DNA of 59,295 nucleotides, taken from NCBI RefSeq assembly GCF_900169265.1, contig NZ_FXYX01000022.1:1-59295 (forward strand). The letters run 5' to 3'. Position numbers and translations under genes: made by a program. Numbering within the stretch: position 1 is the first letter of the stretch; every line of letters starts with the position of its first letter. Positions 35,996 through 42,634 of this stretch are shown piece by piece. Source of the stretch: Brevibacterium iodinum ATCC 49514. GTDB lineage: Bacteria > Actinomycetota > Actinomycetes > Actinomycetales > Brevibacteriaceae. The notes beneath the pieces were generated by a model. That model had not been told where the DNA came from, made no database searches, and saw only the letters and a program-made list of their open reading frames with translations.

Positions 35996-37042
35996 ATGAC
36001 ATCACCCCTGTTGGCTGCCCTGCGTTCGGAGCCGGTTTCACACACTCCCGTCTGGTTCATGCGGCAGGCCGGCCGCTCCCTGCCTGAGTACCGCAAGCTG
36101 CGCGAAGGCACTCAGATGCTCGATGCCTGCCGCGACCCCGAGATGGTCTCCGAGATCACCCTCCAGCCGGTCCGCCGCCACGGCGTCGATGCGGCCATCT
36201 TCTTCTCCGATATCGTCGTCCCGCTCCAGGCCGCCGGAGTCGATGTGGAGATCGTTCCCGGCGTCGGCCCGGTCATCGCCTCCCCGGTGCGCTCCCGCGC
36301 CGATATCGACGCCCTGCCCGATCTCGACGCCGCCGATATCCCCGATATCGTCGAGTCGATCCAGCGGGTGACCGCCGAACTCGGCGAAGCCACCCCGCTC
36401 ATCGCTTTCGCCGGTGCCCCGTTCACCCTGGCCAGCTACCTCATCGAAGGCGGTCCGAGCAAGAACCACGAGAAGACGAAGTCACTCATGGTCTCCGACC
36501 CCGAGGCGTTCTCGGCCCTGCTGGGCAAACTCGCGAAGATGTCGGCGACATTCATCGACGTGCAGCTGAACGCCGGCGCCAAGGCCTTCCAGCTCTTCGA
36601 CTCCTGGGCCGGCTACCTCGCTCGGGAGGACTACGAGAACCACGTCCTCGAACACTCCACTGCGGTCTTCGACGCACTGTCCGGACACGATGTGCCCAGC
36701 ATCCATTTCGGCGTGCAGACCGGTGAGCTGCTCGGCTCCATGGCACAGGCCGGATCGACGACTGTCGGCGTCGACTTCCGCGTCGACTTGGCCGATGCCG
36801 CCACTCGCGTCAACCCCGGTCAGGCACTTCAGGGCAACTTGGACCCGGCTCTGCTCTTCGCCCCGTGGGAGGCGCTGTCCGCCCGCGTCGAGGCGATCGT
36901 GCGCAAGGGGCTCGAACTCGACCGCGGCTTCGTCTTCAATCTCGGCCACGGCGTCCTGCCCGACACCGACCCCGAGGTGCCCGGCCGTGTCGTCGACCTC
37001 GTCCACCGCGTCTCGGCCGAGATCCTCGGCAGCCGCGGCTGA
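35996..37042 (+). CDS. hemE: Uroporphyrinogen decarboxylase
   Basis: 348 residues. The N-terminal PVWFMRQAGRSLPEYRKLR motif with the catalytic Arg pair, the FFSDIVVPLQAAGVDVEIVPGVGP loop with the catalytic Asp, and the C-terminal FNLGHGVLPDTDPE motif are all present. It makes coproporphyrinogen III. First gene of the hemE-hemY-hemQ operon; hemY begins 4 bases after its stop codon. The ATG follows GGGAAGATG. Confidence 0.96.
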   Translation: MTSPLLAALRSEPVSHTPVWFMRQAGRSLPEYRKLREGTQMLDACRDPEMVSEITLQPVRRHGVDAAIFFSDIVVPLQAAGVDVEIVPGVGPVIASPVRSRADIDALPDLDAADIPDIVESIQRVTAELGEATPLIAFAGAPFTLASYLIEGGPSKNHEKTKSLMVSDPEAFSALLGKLAKMSATFIDVQLNAGAKAFQLFDSWAGYLAREDYENHVLEHSTAVFDALSGHDVPSIHFGVQTGELLGSMAQAGSTTVGVDFRVDLADAATRVNPGQALQGNLDPALLFAPWEALSARVEAIVRKGLELDRGFVFNLGHGVLPDTDPEVPGRVVDLVHRVSAEILGSRG

Positions 37043-37046
37043 TCGA

Positions 37047-38462
37047 ATGACTCGGATCACCGTCGTCGGAGGAGGGATCTCCGGACTCGCCGCCGCCTAC
37101 CGGCTCTCCGCAGACCACCGAGTGACCGTGCTCGAAGCCGGCGACCGCCTCGGCGGTTGCCTGAAAGCGACCACGCTCGATGGTGCCGTGCCGGTGGGCA
37201 TCGACGCGGGAGCCGAAGCGAGCCTCAACCGGCGTCCGGAGACCAGGAGCCTGGCCGCCGAACTCGGCCTCGATCCGGTGTTCCCCTCGACTCAGCACAG
37301 TTCGCAGGTGCTCAATCGGGGGAGCCTGCACGCGATTCCCAAACGGACGATCATGGGCGTGCCGGCCGAAGCCGCCGAGGCAGAATCCCTCATCGGCAGC
37401 GAGGCCGCCGCTCGCCTGGCGGCCGAACGGATCACCCCGCCGATCGAGGATGATGACGTCTCGATCGGGGACTTCCTGTCCGCGCGTCTCGGCGGCGCCA
37501 TCGTCGACGAACTCGTCGATCCGCTGCTCGGCGGGGTGTACGCCGGCCGCTGCCGGGATCTGTCCCTGGCCGAAACGGTGCCAGCGCTGCTGCCCGCCGC
37601 CGTCGAAGGCACCTCGGTGCTCGACCTCGTCGCACAGCTCCTCGCCGCCCGCGACGCCCAGACCGCGTCGGCAGGGAACCCGGAACCGGTGTTCATGAGC
37701 TTCGAAGGCGGAATCAACCGCCTCATCCCGGCCCTGCACGAGGCGATCGTACTGGGCGGCGGGACGGTCCGCCTCGGTGCCGGTGTCACCGGGATCGACC
37801 GCGACGGTGAGAGATGGATCGTCCGCGGCGAGGGGGACGACATCGAATCCGATGGACTCGTCCTCGCCACGCCCGCGCATGTGACCGCCGGGCTCCTGAG
37901 GTCGGTGGCCCCGGAGTCGGCGAGCCGCCTCGGCGAGATTCCCTATGCCTCCACCGCCTTGGTCGCCGCCCTCGTCGACCTCGGGGGAGTCGAGCTGAAG
38001 GGTTCGGGGTTCCTCGTGCCTGCGACCGAGGGCACGTTCATCAAGGCCTCGACTTTCGTGTCGAACAAATGGCCGTGGACGGCCGACCATATCCCCGCGG
38101 GGTCGGCCCTGGTGCGAATGAGCATCGGACGCTTCGGCGACGGACCCGAGGTGTGGAGCAGGTTCTCCGATGAGGAGATCGTCGAACGTGCCTTCGCCGA
38201 TTGGCAGACGATCACCTCCCGTCCGGAATCGCAGCTGCTGGGCTCGGTAGTGCAGCGCTGGAATTCCGCACTGCCGCAGTACCTGCCCGGCCACGCCGGC
38301 CGCATCGCTGCCATCGACGCCGAGATCGCCTCGCTGCCCGGCCTCGAACTCGCCGGATCCGCCTATGGGGGAGTCGGCATTCCCGCCTGCATCGCCCGCG
38401 CGGACGCCGCGGTCCAGAGACTGAACCTACCCGCCGACGACCATCGTGACACTTCAGAATGA
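37047..38462 (+). CDS. hemY: Coproporphyrinogen III / protoporphyrinogen oxidase (HemY/CgoX)
   Basis: 471 residues. FAD-binding Rossmann motif [34 protein letters not shown] at the N-terminus, [15 protein letters not shown] in the middle, and a C-terminal FAD contact [14 protein letters not shown]. In Actinobacteria this enzyme oxidises coproporphyrinogen III to coproporphyrin III. The ATG at 37047 begins the recognisable Rossmann fold; the long open frame upstream is a shadow of hemE. It is followed 22 bases later by hemQ. Confidence 0.93.
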   Translation: MTRITVVGGGISGLAAAYRLSADHRVTVLEAGDRLGGCLKATTLDGAVPVGIDAGAEASLNRRPETRSLAAELGLDPVFPSTQHSSQVLNRGSLHAIPKRTIMGVPAEAAEAESLIGSEAAARLAAERITPPIEDDDVSIGDFLSARLGGAIVDELVDPLLGGVYAGRCRDLSLAETVPALLPAAVEGTSVLDLVAQLLAARDAQTASAGNPEPVFMSFEGGINRLIPALHEAIVLGGGTVRLGAGVTGIDRDGERWIVRGEGDDIESDGLVLATPAHVTAGLLRSVAPESASRLGEIPYASTALVAALVDLGGVELKGSGFLVPATEGTFIKASTFVSNKWPWTADHIPAGSALVRMSIGRFGDGPEVWSRFSDEEIVERAFADWQTITSRPESQLLGSVVQRWNSALPQYLPGHAGRIAAIDAEIASLPGLELAGSAYGGVGIPACIARADAAVQRLNLPADDHRDTSE

Positions 38463-38484
38463 AGAGAAGACAGAAGGAGCAGAT

Positions 38485-39195
38485 ATGAGCGAATACACTC
38501 AGCCCACCGACGCCCAGATCGAAGAAGCGAACGAGCAGACGCGGTATATCGCCTACTCCGTCTTCGCCTCCGCCGGAGAACTCGGCGATGCCGACCGCAG
38601 GGAACTCGCCGATGAGCTGCATGCGGCTCTCGAGCCCCTGAAGGAACGCGGTCTGGTCGTGCGCGGAATCTACGACGTCTCCGCTCTGCGCGCCGATGCC
38701 GACGTCATGTTCTGGTACCACGCCCCCGAGATCGAGGTCGTCCAGGCCGCGTACGCGGCGATCCGCCGCAGCCTGATCGGCGGAGTGCTCGAACCCGTCT
38801 GGTCCGTCGTCGGAATCCACCGCCCGGCGGAGTTCAACAAGGCGCACCTGCCCGCTCTGCTGACTGATCCCGAGCCCGGCGATTACATCTGCGTGTACCC
38901 GTTCGTGCGGTCCTACGACTGGTACCTCCTCGACCCCGCCGAACGGGCGAAGATGCTGCGCGACCACGGTATGGCCGCCGCCCCGTACAAGGACATCAAG
39001 GCGAACACGATCGCCTCCTTCGCCCTCGGCGACTACGAATGGCTGCTGGCCTTCGAGGCCGCCGAGCTCCACCGCATCGTCGACCTGATGCGCGATCTGC
39101 GCAACACCGAGGCTCGCCTGCATGTGCGCGAAGAGGTTCCGTTCTACACCGGACCGCGTCGTGAACTCGTCGACATCATCTCCGACTGGCGCTGA
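38485..39195 (+). CDS. hemQ: Coproheme decarboxylase (HemQ/ChdC)
   Basis: 236 residues of the chlorite-dismutase-like fold. [43 protein letters not shown] (with the catalytic Tyr and nearby Lys/Arg) and [21 protein letters not shown] (distal and proximal regions) identify it. It turns coproheme into heme b using peroxide, the last step of the coproporphyrin pathway. ATG at 38485 has AAGGAG 5 bases upstream; the 13 codons before it overlap hemY. A strong terminator follows. Confidence 0.95.
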   Translation: MSEYTQPTDAQIEEANEQTRYIAYSVFASAGELGDADRRELADELHAALEPLKERGLVVRGIYDVSALRADADVMFWYHAPEIEVVQAAYAAIRRSLIGGVLEPVWSVVGIHRPAEFNKAHLPALLTDPEPGDYICVYPFVRSYDWYLLDPAERAKMLRDHGMAAAPYKDIKANTIASFALGDYEWLLAFEAAELHRIVDLMRDLRNTEARLHVREEVPFYTGPRRELVDIISDWR

Positions 39196-39266
39196 CCGAA
39201 CGTCATGACCCGGCCGGGGCTGAGGCAGAGAGCAGGTCGCCCGGCCGGGCCCGAGACAGCGAGAAA

Positions 39267-39297
39267 GGGCCGCCGCACCGAATCGGTGCGGCGGCCC
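39267..39297 (+). terminator. Terminator of the hemE-hemY-hemQ operon
   Basis: A 15-bp perfect GC stem (GGGCCGCCGCACCGA and complement) centred on 39282. The tip CACCGAATCGGTG is the same as in the hemH terminator, which is likely just the most stable loop used in this genome. Confidence 0.8.
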
Positions 39298-39324
39298 TGC
39301 TCATGGTCGGGGAGTGACCGGCGG

Positions 39325-39612
39325 CTACCTGCTGCCCTTCTTCACCACATAGGAATGGCCGTTGGCGTCGGTGCGCATCTCCAGCCCCATCGCATCGAGC
39401 TGCTGGTGCCGCAGCGTCTCGTCCTCGAAGTATCCGCCCGGGCGCGTGTTGTCGACCTGCGCCGGCCCGACGATCTTGCGGAAGAAGTTGTTGAGCCAGC
39501 CCACTCCGCGCTGAGACTCCGGATGCTGGTTCTTCTTCCGTGCCGAACTCTTCTGCTTCTTGTCGAGCTTCCGGTGCGAACCATCGGGGGAAGGCTGCGA
39601 GGCGGACGACAT
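39325..39612 (-). CDS. Small basic protein, unknown
   Basis: 95 residues from ATG at 39612. The N-terminal 40 residues are Ser/Lys/Arg-rich and look disordered; the rest (VGWLNNFFRKIVGPAQVDNTRPGGYF...) has a compact conserved look. A TAGGAT box lies 7 bases before this ATG, giving a leaderless start; the frame continues to 39666, but that would begin inside the MarR operator region. Function unknown. Divergent from the marR gene, sharing a 101-base control region. Confidence 0.65.
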   Translation of the reverse strand: MSSASQPSPDGSHRKLDKKQKSSARKKNQHPESQRGVGWLNNFFRKIVGPAQVDNTRPGGYFEDETLRHQQLDAMGLEMRTDANGHSYVVKKGSR

Positions 39613-39619
39613 AGCGAGG

Positions 39620-39625
39620 ATCCTA
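39620..39625 (-). promoter_or_regulatory. -10 box TAGGAT of the 95-residue gene (leaderless)
   Basis: Minus-strand TAGGAT is followed by 7 bases and the ATG, with no ribosome site. Confidence 0.5.
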
Positions 39626-39668
39626 TCGACGAGGTGCCGCTTGGGCGGGGACTGGGCAGGTTTCACCT

Positions 39669-39697
39669 TTAGTGTACACTAACCATTAGTGCACTAA
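39669..39697. promoter_or_regulatory. Tandem operator palindromes upstream of marR
   Basis: TTAGTGTACACTAA (39669-39682) and TTAGTGCACTAA (39686-39697) are both perfect palindromes sharing the half-site TTAGTG. They lie just before the marR gene and in the upstream region of the divergent 95-residue gene, as expected for MarR autoregulation. Confidence 0.75.
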
Positions 39698-39713
39698 GTA
39701 ATCTTCGAAGAGG

Positions 39714-40232
39714 ATGCACGCCCTGATTGCCGACACGGAGGATCGACGACACGCGATGCTGGAATCCGAAGCTTCGACGGAGCCGCTGGGCAACCCGCTG
39801 GCGCTGGAAAGCCAGATCTGCTTCGCTTTGGCCGTGGCGTCCCGCGGGGTGAACGGCGCGTATCGCTCTGTGCTCGAACCCATCAGTCTGACGCATCCGC
39901 AGTATCTGGTCATGCTTGCGCTGTGGCAGCACGAGAAGCTGCCGATGCGCGAGATCGCTCGACTGCTGCGACTCGAACCCGCGACTGTGTCCCCGTTGGT
40001 CAAACGCCTCGAAGCGCTGGACTATGTGACGAAGACGCGCAGCGACAGCGACGAGCGGATCGTCGAGGTCACCCTCACCGACACCGGCCGTGAACTGCGC
40101 AAGACCGCCGAGGCGATTCCCGGAACGATGATGGCCAAGCTCGGCATGGACGTCGACGGAGTGCGTGAACTGCACGCTGTGATGCAGAAGATCATCGCCT
40201 CCGTCGACGCCGCCGCCGAGGCCGAGAGCTGA
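39714..40232 (+). CDS. MarR-family regulator, OhrR-like
   Basis: 172 residues. ALESQICFALAVASRGVNGAYR places a Cys where OhrR proteins have their redox-sensing Cys; the winged helix (MREIARLLRLEPATVSPLVKRLEALDYVTKTRSDSDERIVEVTLT) is complete. OhrR represses the organic hydroperoxide reductase gene ohr; no ohr is in the window. The start is uncertain: ATG 39714 follows AAGAGG with no gap, and ATG 39756 has GGAGG 14 bases away. Two strong palindromes upstream suggest autoregulation. Confidence 0.85.
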   Translation: MHALIADTEDRRHAMLESEASTEPLGNPLALESQICFALAVASRGVNGAYRSVLEPISLTHPQYLVMLALWQHEKLPMREIARLLRLEPATVSPLVKRLEALDYVTKTRSDSDERIVEVTLTDTGRELRKTAEAIPGTMMAKLGMDVDGVRELHAVMQKIIASVDAAAEAES

Positions 40233-40236
40233 CCGG

Positions 40237-40770
40237 TCAGCCGGCCGGGCGCTCCATCGGGGTGTGCTCGATCCCGTCCTCGTCGAAGCGCGGACCGTTC
40301 GGAGCGAAGCCGAGCGACGAGTACAGACCCTCGAGGTGTGACTGCGCATTGAGCGTCAGCGGGGCAGTCGACCAGGCGTGGACGATGTCGCTGAGCAGTC
40401 GGCGGCCCCACCCCTGCCCGCGGGCGTCAGGGTGGGTCGCGACGCGACTGATGCTGCGTGCTCCCGGCCTGGCTGCCGGACCGTCGGGCACCTCCGCCGG
40501 CAGCAGACGGGCATAGGCCCATGGCGAGAGATCACGCCCATGCTCGGCGCCGTGAGTGTCCGACATCGCCGTGGCCGGTCGCGAGTAGAAGAAGTGCAGA
40601 GTCTCCGGCAGTGAGTCCACCCCATCGGGGTCGAGGAACACGCACTCCTGTTCGACGACGAAGACCCGGGAGCGCAGCTGCAGAATTCCGTAGAGCTCCG
40701 TGGGCAGGAGCTCGTCGAAGGTCTTCACGACGAGCTCGGTCGCCTCGGTGCTCTGAGTGTCCGTCGCCAC
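40237..40770 (-). CDS. GNAT-family N-acetyltransferase (ElaA-like)
   Basis: 177 residues. LYGILQLRSRVFVVEQECVFLDPDGVDSL is the ElaA signature; acetyl-CoA is bound through ISRVATHPDARGQGWGRRLL. An internal insert (SDTHGAEHGRDLSPWAYARLLP) fits the same family. Substrate unknown. GTG start lies 1 base after the msrB stop codon, so the gene should be expressed with msrB from its promoters. Convergent with marR, 4 bases apart. Confidence 0.88.
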   Translation of the reverse strand: MATDTQSTEATELVVKTFDELLPTELYGILQLRSRVFVVEQECVFLDPDGVDSLPETLHFFYSRPATAMSDTHGAEHGRDLSPWAYARLLPAEVPDGPAARPGARSISRVATHPDARGQGWGRRLLSDIVHAWSTAPLTLNAQSHLEGLYSSLGFAPNGPRFDEDGIEHTPMERPAG

Positions 40771-40771
40771 C

Positions 40772-41221
40772 TCAGCTGTCCGCAGCGTCGGTGTTGAGCT
40801 TCAACGAGACCGAGTTGATGCAGTAGCGCTGGTCGGTGGGAGTGCCGTAGCCCTCGCCCGAGAAGACATGACCCATATGCGAGTCGCAGTTCGCGCAGCG
40901 GACCTCGACGCGTTCCATGCCCATCGAGGTGTCGCGGATGTAGCGGACCCGGTCCTCGGCCAGAGGCGCATAGAACGACGGCCATCCGCAGTGCGAGGCG
41001 AACTTCGTATCGGAGGGGAACAGGTCGGCTCCGCAGGCCCGACACTGGTACATCCCGGCTGCCGTCTCATCGTTGTACTCGCCGGTGAAGGGACGTTCGG
41101 TCGCGCCCTGGCGCAGCACCGCGAACTCCTCGGGAGTGAGCACGTCCTGCCAACGGATCTCCTCAGCCGCGGCCTCCTCGTTCGTCGAAGTTCCAGCGTT
41201 GATATCTGATGACTGAGTCAT
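40772..41221 (-). CDS. msrB: Peptide-methionine (R)-S-oxide reductase
   Basis: 149 residues. Zinc Cys pairs are at 60/63 (CRAC) and 109/112 (CANC), the catalytic Cys134 lies in QRYCINSVSL, and SHCGWPSFYAPL holds a possible resolving Cys78. It repairs R-form methionine sulphoxide in proteins using thioredoxin. The ribosome site is GGAGGTC. Two tandem sigma-R-type promoters (41293-41318 and 41323-41348) lie upstream, which fits induction by thiol oxidation. M. tuberculosis keeps msrB (Rv2674) next to the hem genes too. Confidence 0.95.
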   Translation of the reverse strand: MTQSSDINAGTSTNEEAAAEEIRWQDVLTPEEFAVLRQGATERPFTGEYNDETAAGMYQCRACGADLFPSDTKFASHCGWPSFYAPLAEDRVRYIRDTSMGMERVEVRCANCDSHMGHVFSGEGYGTPTDQRYCINSVSLKLNTDAADS

Positions 41222-41292
41222 CGTGACCTCCGGTCTCTGTCAGTGACGGTGATTGCGGCGAGGAGGAGAAGATCTCCGCCCCTGGTGAGCGC

Positions 41293-41318
41293 AACAGCGA
41301 GTGACACTCGCTCATTCC
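41293..41318 (-). promoter_or_regulatory. Sigma-R/SigH-type promoter P1 of msrB
   Basis: On the minus strand GGAAT (41318-41314) and GTT (41295-41293) are separated by exactly 18 bases. The spacer contains the 17-bp palindrome AGCGAGTGACACTCGCT (41296-41312), a possible operator. Confidence 0.7.
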
Positions 41319-41322
41319 GCAC

Positions 41323-41348
41323 AACAGCGTTTGGTGCCTGATCATTCC
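41323..41348 (-). promoter_or_regulatory. Sigma-R/SigH-type promoter P2 of msrB
   Basis: A second minus-strand GGAAT (41348-41344) and GTT (41325-41323) with an 18-base spacer, 30 bases upstream of P1. Confidence 0.65.
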
Positions 41349-41377
41349 GTAGGCAACAATGAACACAGGAGGTTTTC

Positions 41378-42577
41378 ATGGTCCGCGACACGAAGTTCCC
41401 CGCCCGTCTGCTCGCCGCCGGTATCGGCGTCGGCGCCGGACTCGGTGCCCTGATCTCTGTGGCGTCGTCGGGTCTGGCCGCCTACTTCGCCCGCAAGATC
41501 ATCGTTCCGGAGAACGCCCCGGAAGAACTCGATATCCTGCACATCGACGGCTTTCCGCCGAATATGCGCATTCAGCTGCCCGCCGATGAGGAGACCACGG
41601 TGCCCGGCACCTATGGTCTCTACTTCAACCAGGGTTCGGGACACGCCGTCGTCGGCGATATCGTCGAGTACGATCCGCGCTCGCGCACCGTCTCCCGAGA
41701 GATCCTGTCCGTCACCCGCGGCGATATCCGACGGGCCTGGCGGGGACGGTGGACCGGGGTCGTCTATCCTGATCCGATCGCTGCCGGAGTGAATTTCGAC
41801 GACATCGAGATCCGCTCCGACGCCGGGGACCTGCCCGCGTGGCTGCTGCCGACCGACCATCCGGAACCCCACGACACCTGGGCGATCCTCATCCACGGCC
41901 GAGCCAGCACCCGCGCCGAGGGACTGCGTGCCGCTCCCGTGCTCAACACCCTCGGGGTGCCCTCGATCGCGATGTCCTACCGCAACGACGCCGAGGTGCG
42001 GGTGGAGACCACATCGCGCTACGGACTCGGCGACACCGAATGGATCGACGTCGACGCCGCCATCGACTTCGCGGTCGAACACGGAGCGAAGAACGTCGTG
42101 CTCTTCGGCTGGTCGATGGGCGGAGCCATCGCCCTGCAGGCGGCCTCCCGCGGACGCAACCGCAGATTCGTCACCGCGCTGGTCCTCGACGGACCCGTCG
42201 TCGACTGGGTGAACGTGCTCGACGGTCAGGCGAAGAAGAACCTGCTGCCGACACCGATCGCCAAACTCACGCTCGAGATGATCACCCAGCCATGGGCACG
42301 GCCGATCACCGGACTCGAGACCCCGCTCGATCTCGATCGCATGGATTGGGTGACCCGTGCCGCCGAACTCGATGTGCCGGTTCTGCTCATCCACTCCGAT
42401 GACGACGAATTCGTTCCCTCCGGCCCCTCCCATGCGCTGGCAGGTGTCAGACGGGATCTGGTCACGATGCCCCCATACGGCAAGGCCCATCACACGAAGG
42501 AATGGAACATCGACCCGATGCGCTGGGAAGACGATGTCGCGAACTTCCTCGAAGCGAAGATCCTGCCCAAAGACTGA
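41378..42577 (+). CDS. Alpha/beta hydrolase with N-terminal membrane anchor
   Basis: 399 residues. A hydrophobic segment at about residues 10-36 (LLAAGIGVGAGLGALISVASSGLAAYF) is a probable membrane anchor or uncleaved signal. The hydrolase core follows: TWAILIHGRASTRAEGL, nucleophile Ser in GWSMGG (about 246), acid in LLIHSDDDEFVP and His in AHHTKEWN. The family is like serine aminopeptidase-type or esterase-type hydrolases; the substrate is unknown. AGGAGG precedes the ATG at ideal distance. Divergent from msrB; its own promoter would overlap the msrB promoters. Confidence 0.85.
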   Translation: MVRDTKFPARLLAAGIGVGAGLGALISVASSGLAAYFARKIIVPENAPEELDILHIDGFPPNMRIQLPADEETTVPGTYGLYFNQGSGHAVVGDIVEYDPRSRTVSREILSVTRGDIRRAWRGRWTGVVYPDPIAAGVNFDDIEIRSDAGDLPAWLLPTDHPEPHDTWAILIHGRASTRAEGLRAAPVLNTLGVPSIAMSYRNDAEVRVETTSRYGLGDTEWIDVDAAIDFAVEHGAKNVVLFGWSMGGAIALQAASRGRNRRFVTALVLDGPVVDWVNVLDGQAKKNLLPTPIAKLTLEMITQPWARPITGLETPLDLDRMDWVTRAAELDVPVLLIHSDDDEFVPSGPSHALAGVRRDLVTMPPYGKAHHTKEWNIDPMRWEDDVANFLEAKILPKD

Positions 42578-42583
42578 TCACGG

Positions 42584-42605
42584 GGCGCGGTGAGGACCCC
42601 GCGCC
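42584..42605. terminator. Weak hairpin between hydrolase and acylase genes
   Basis: GGCGCGG (42584-42590) and CCGCGCC (42599-42605) form a 7-bp stem between convergent genes. No T-run follows, so this is tentative. Confidence 0.4.
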
Positions 42606-42634
42606 TCTGCCGTATCCTCACGTCTGGCCCGACC

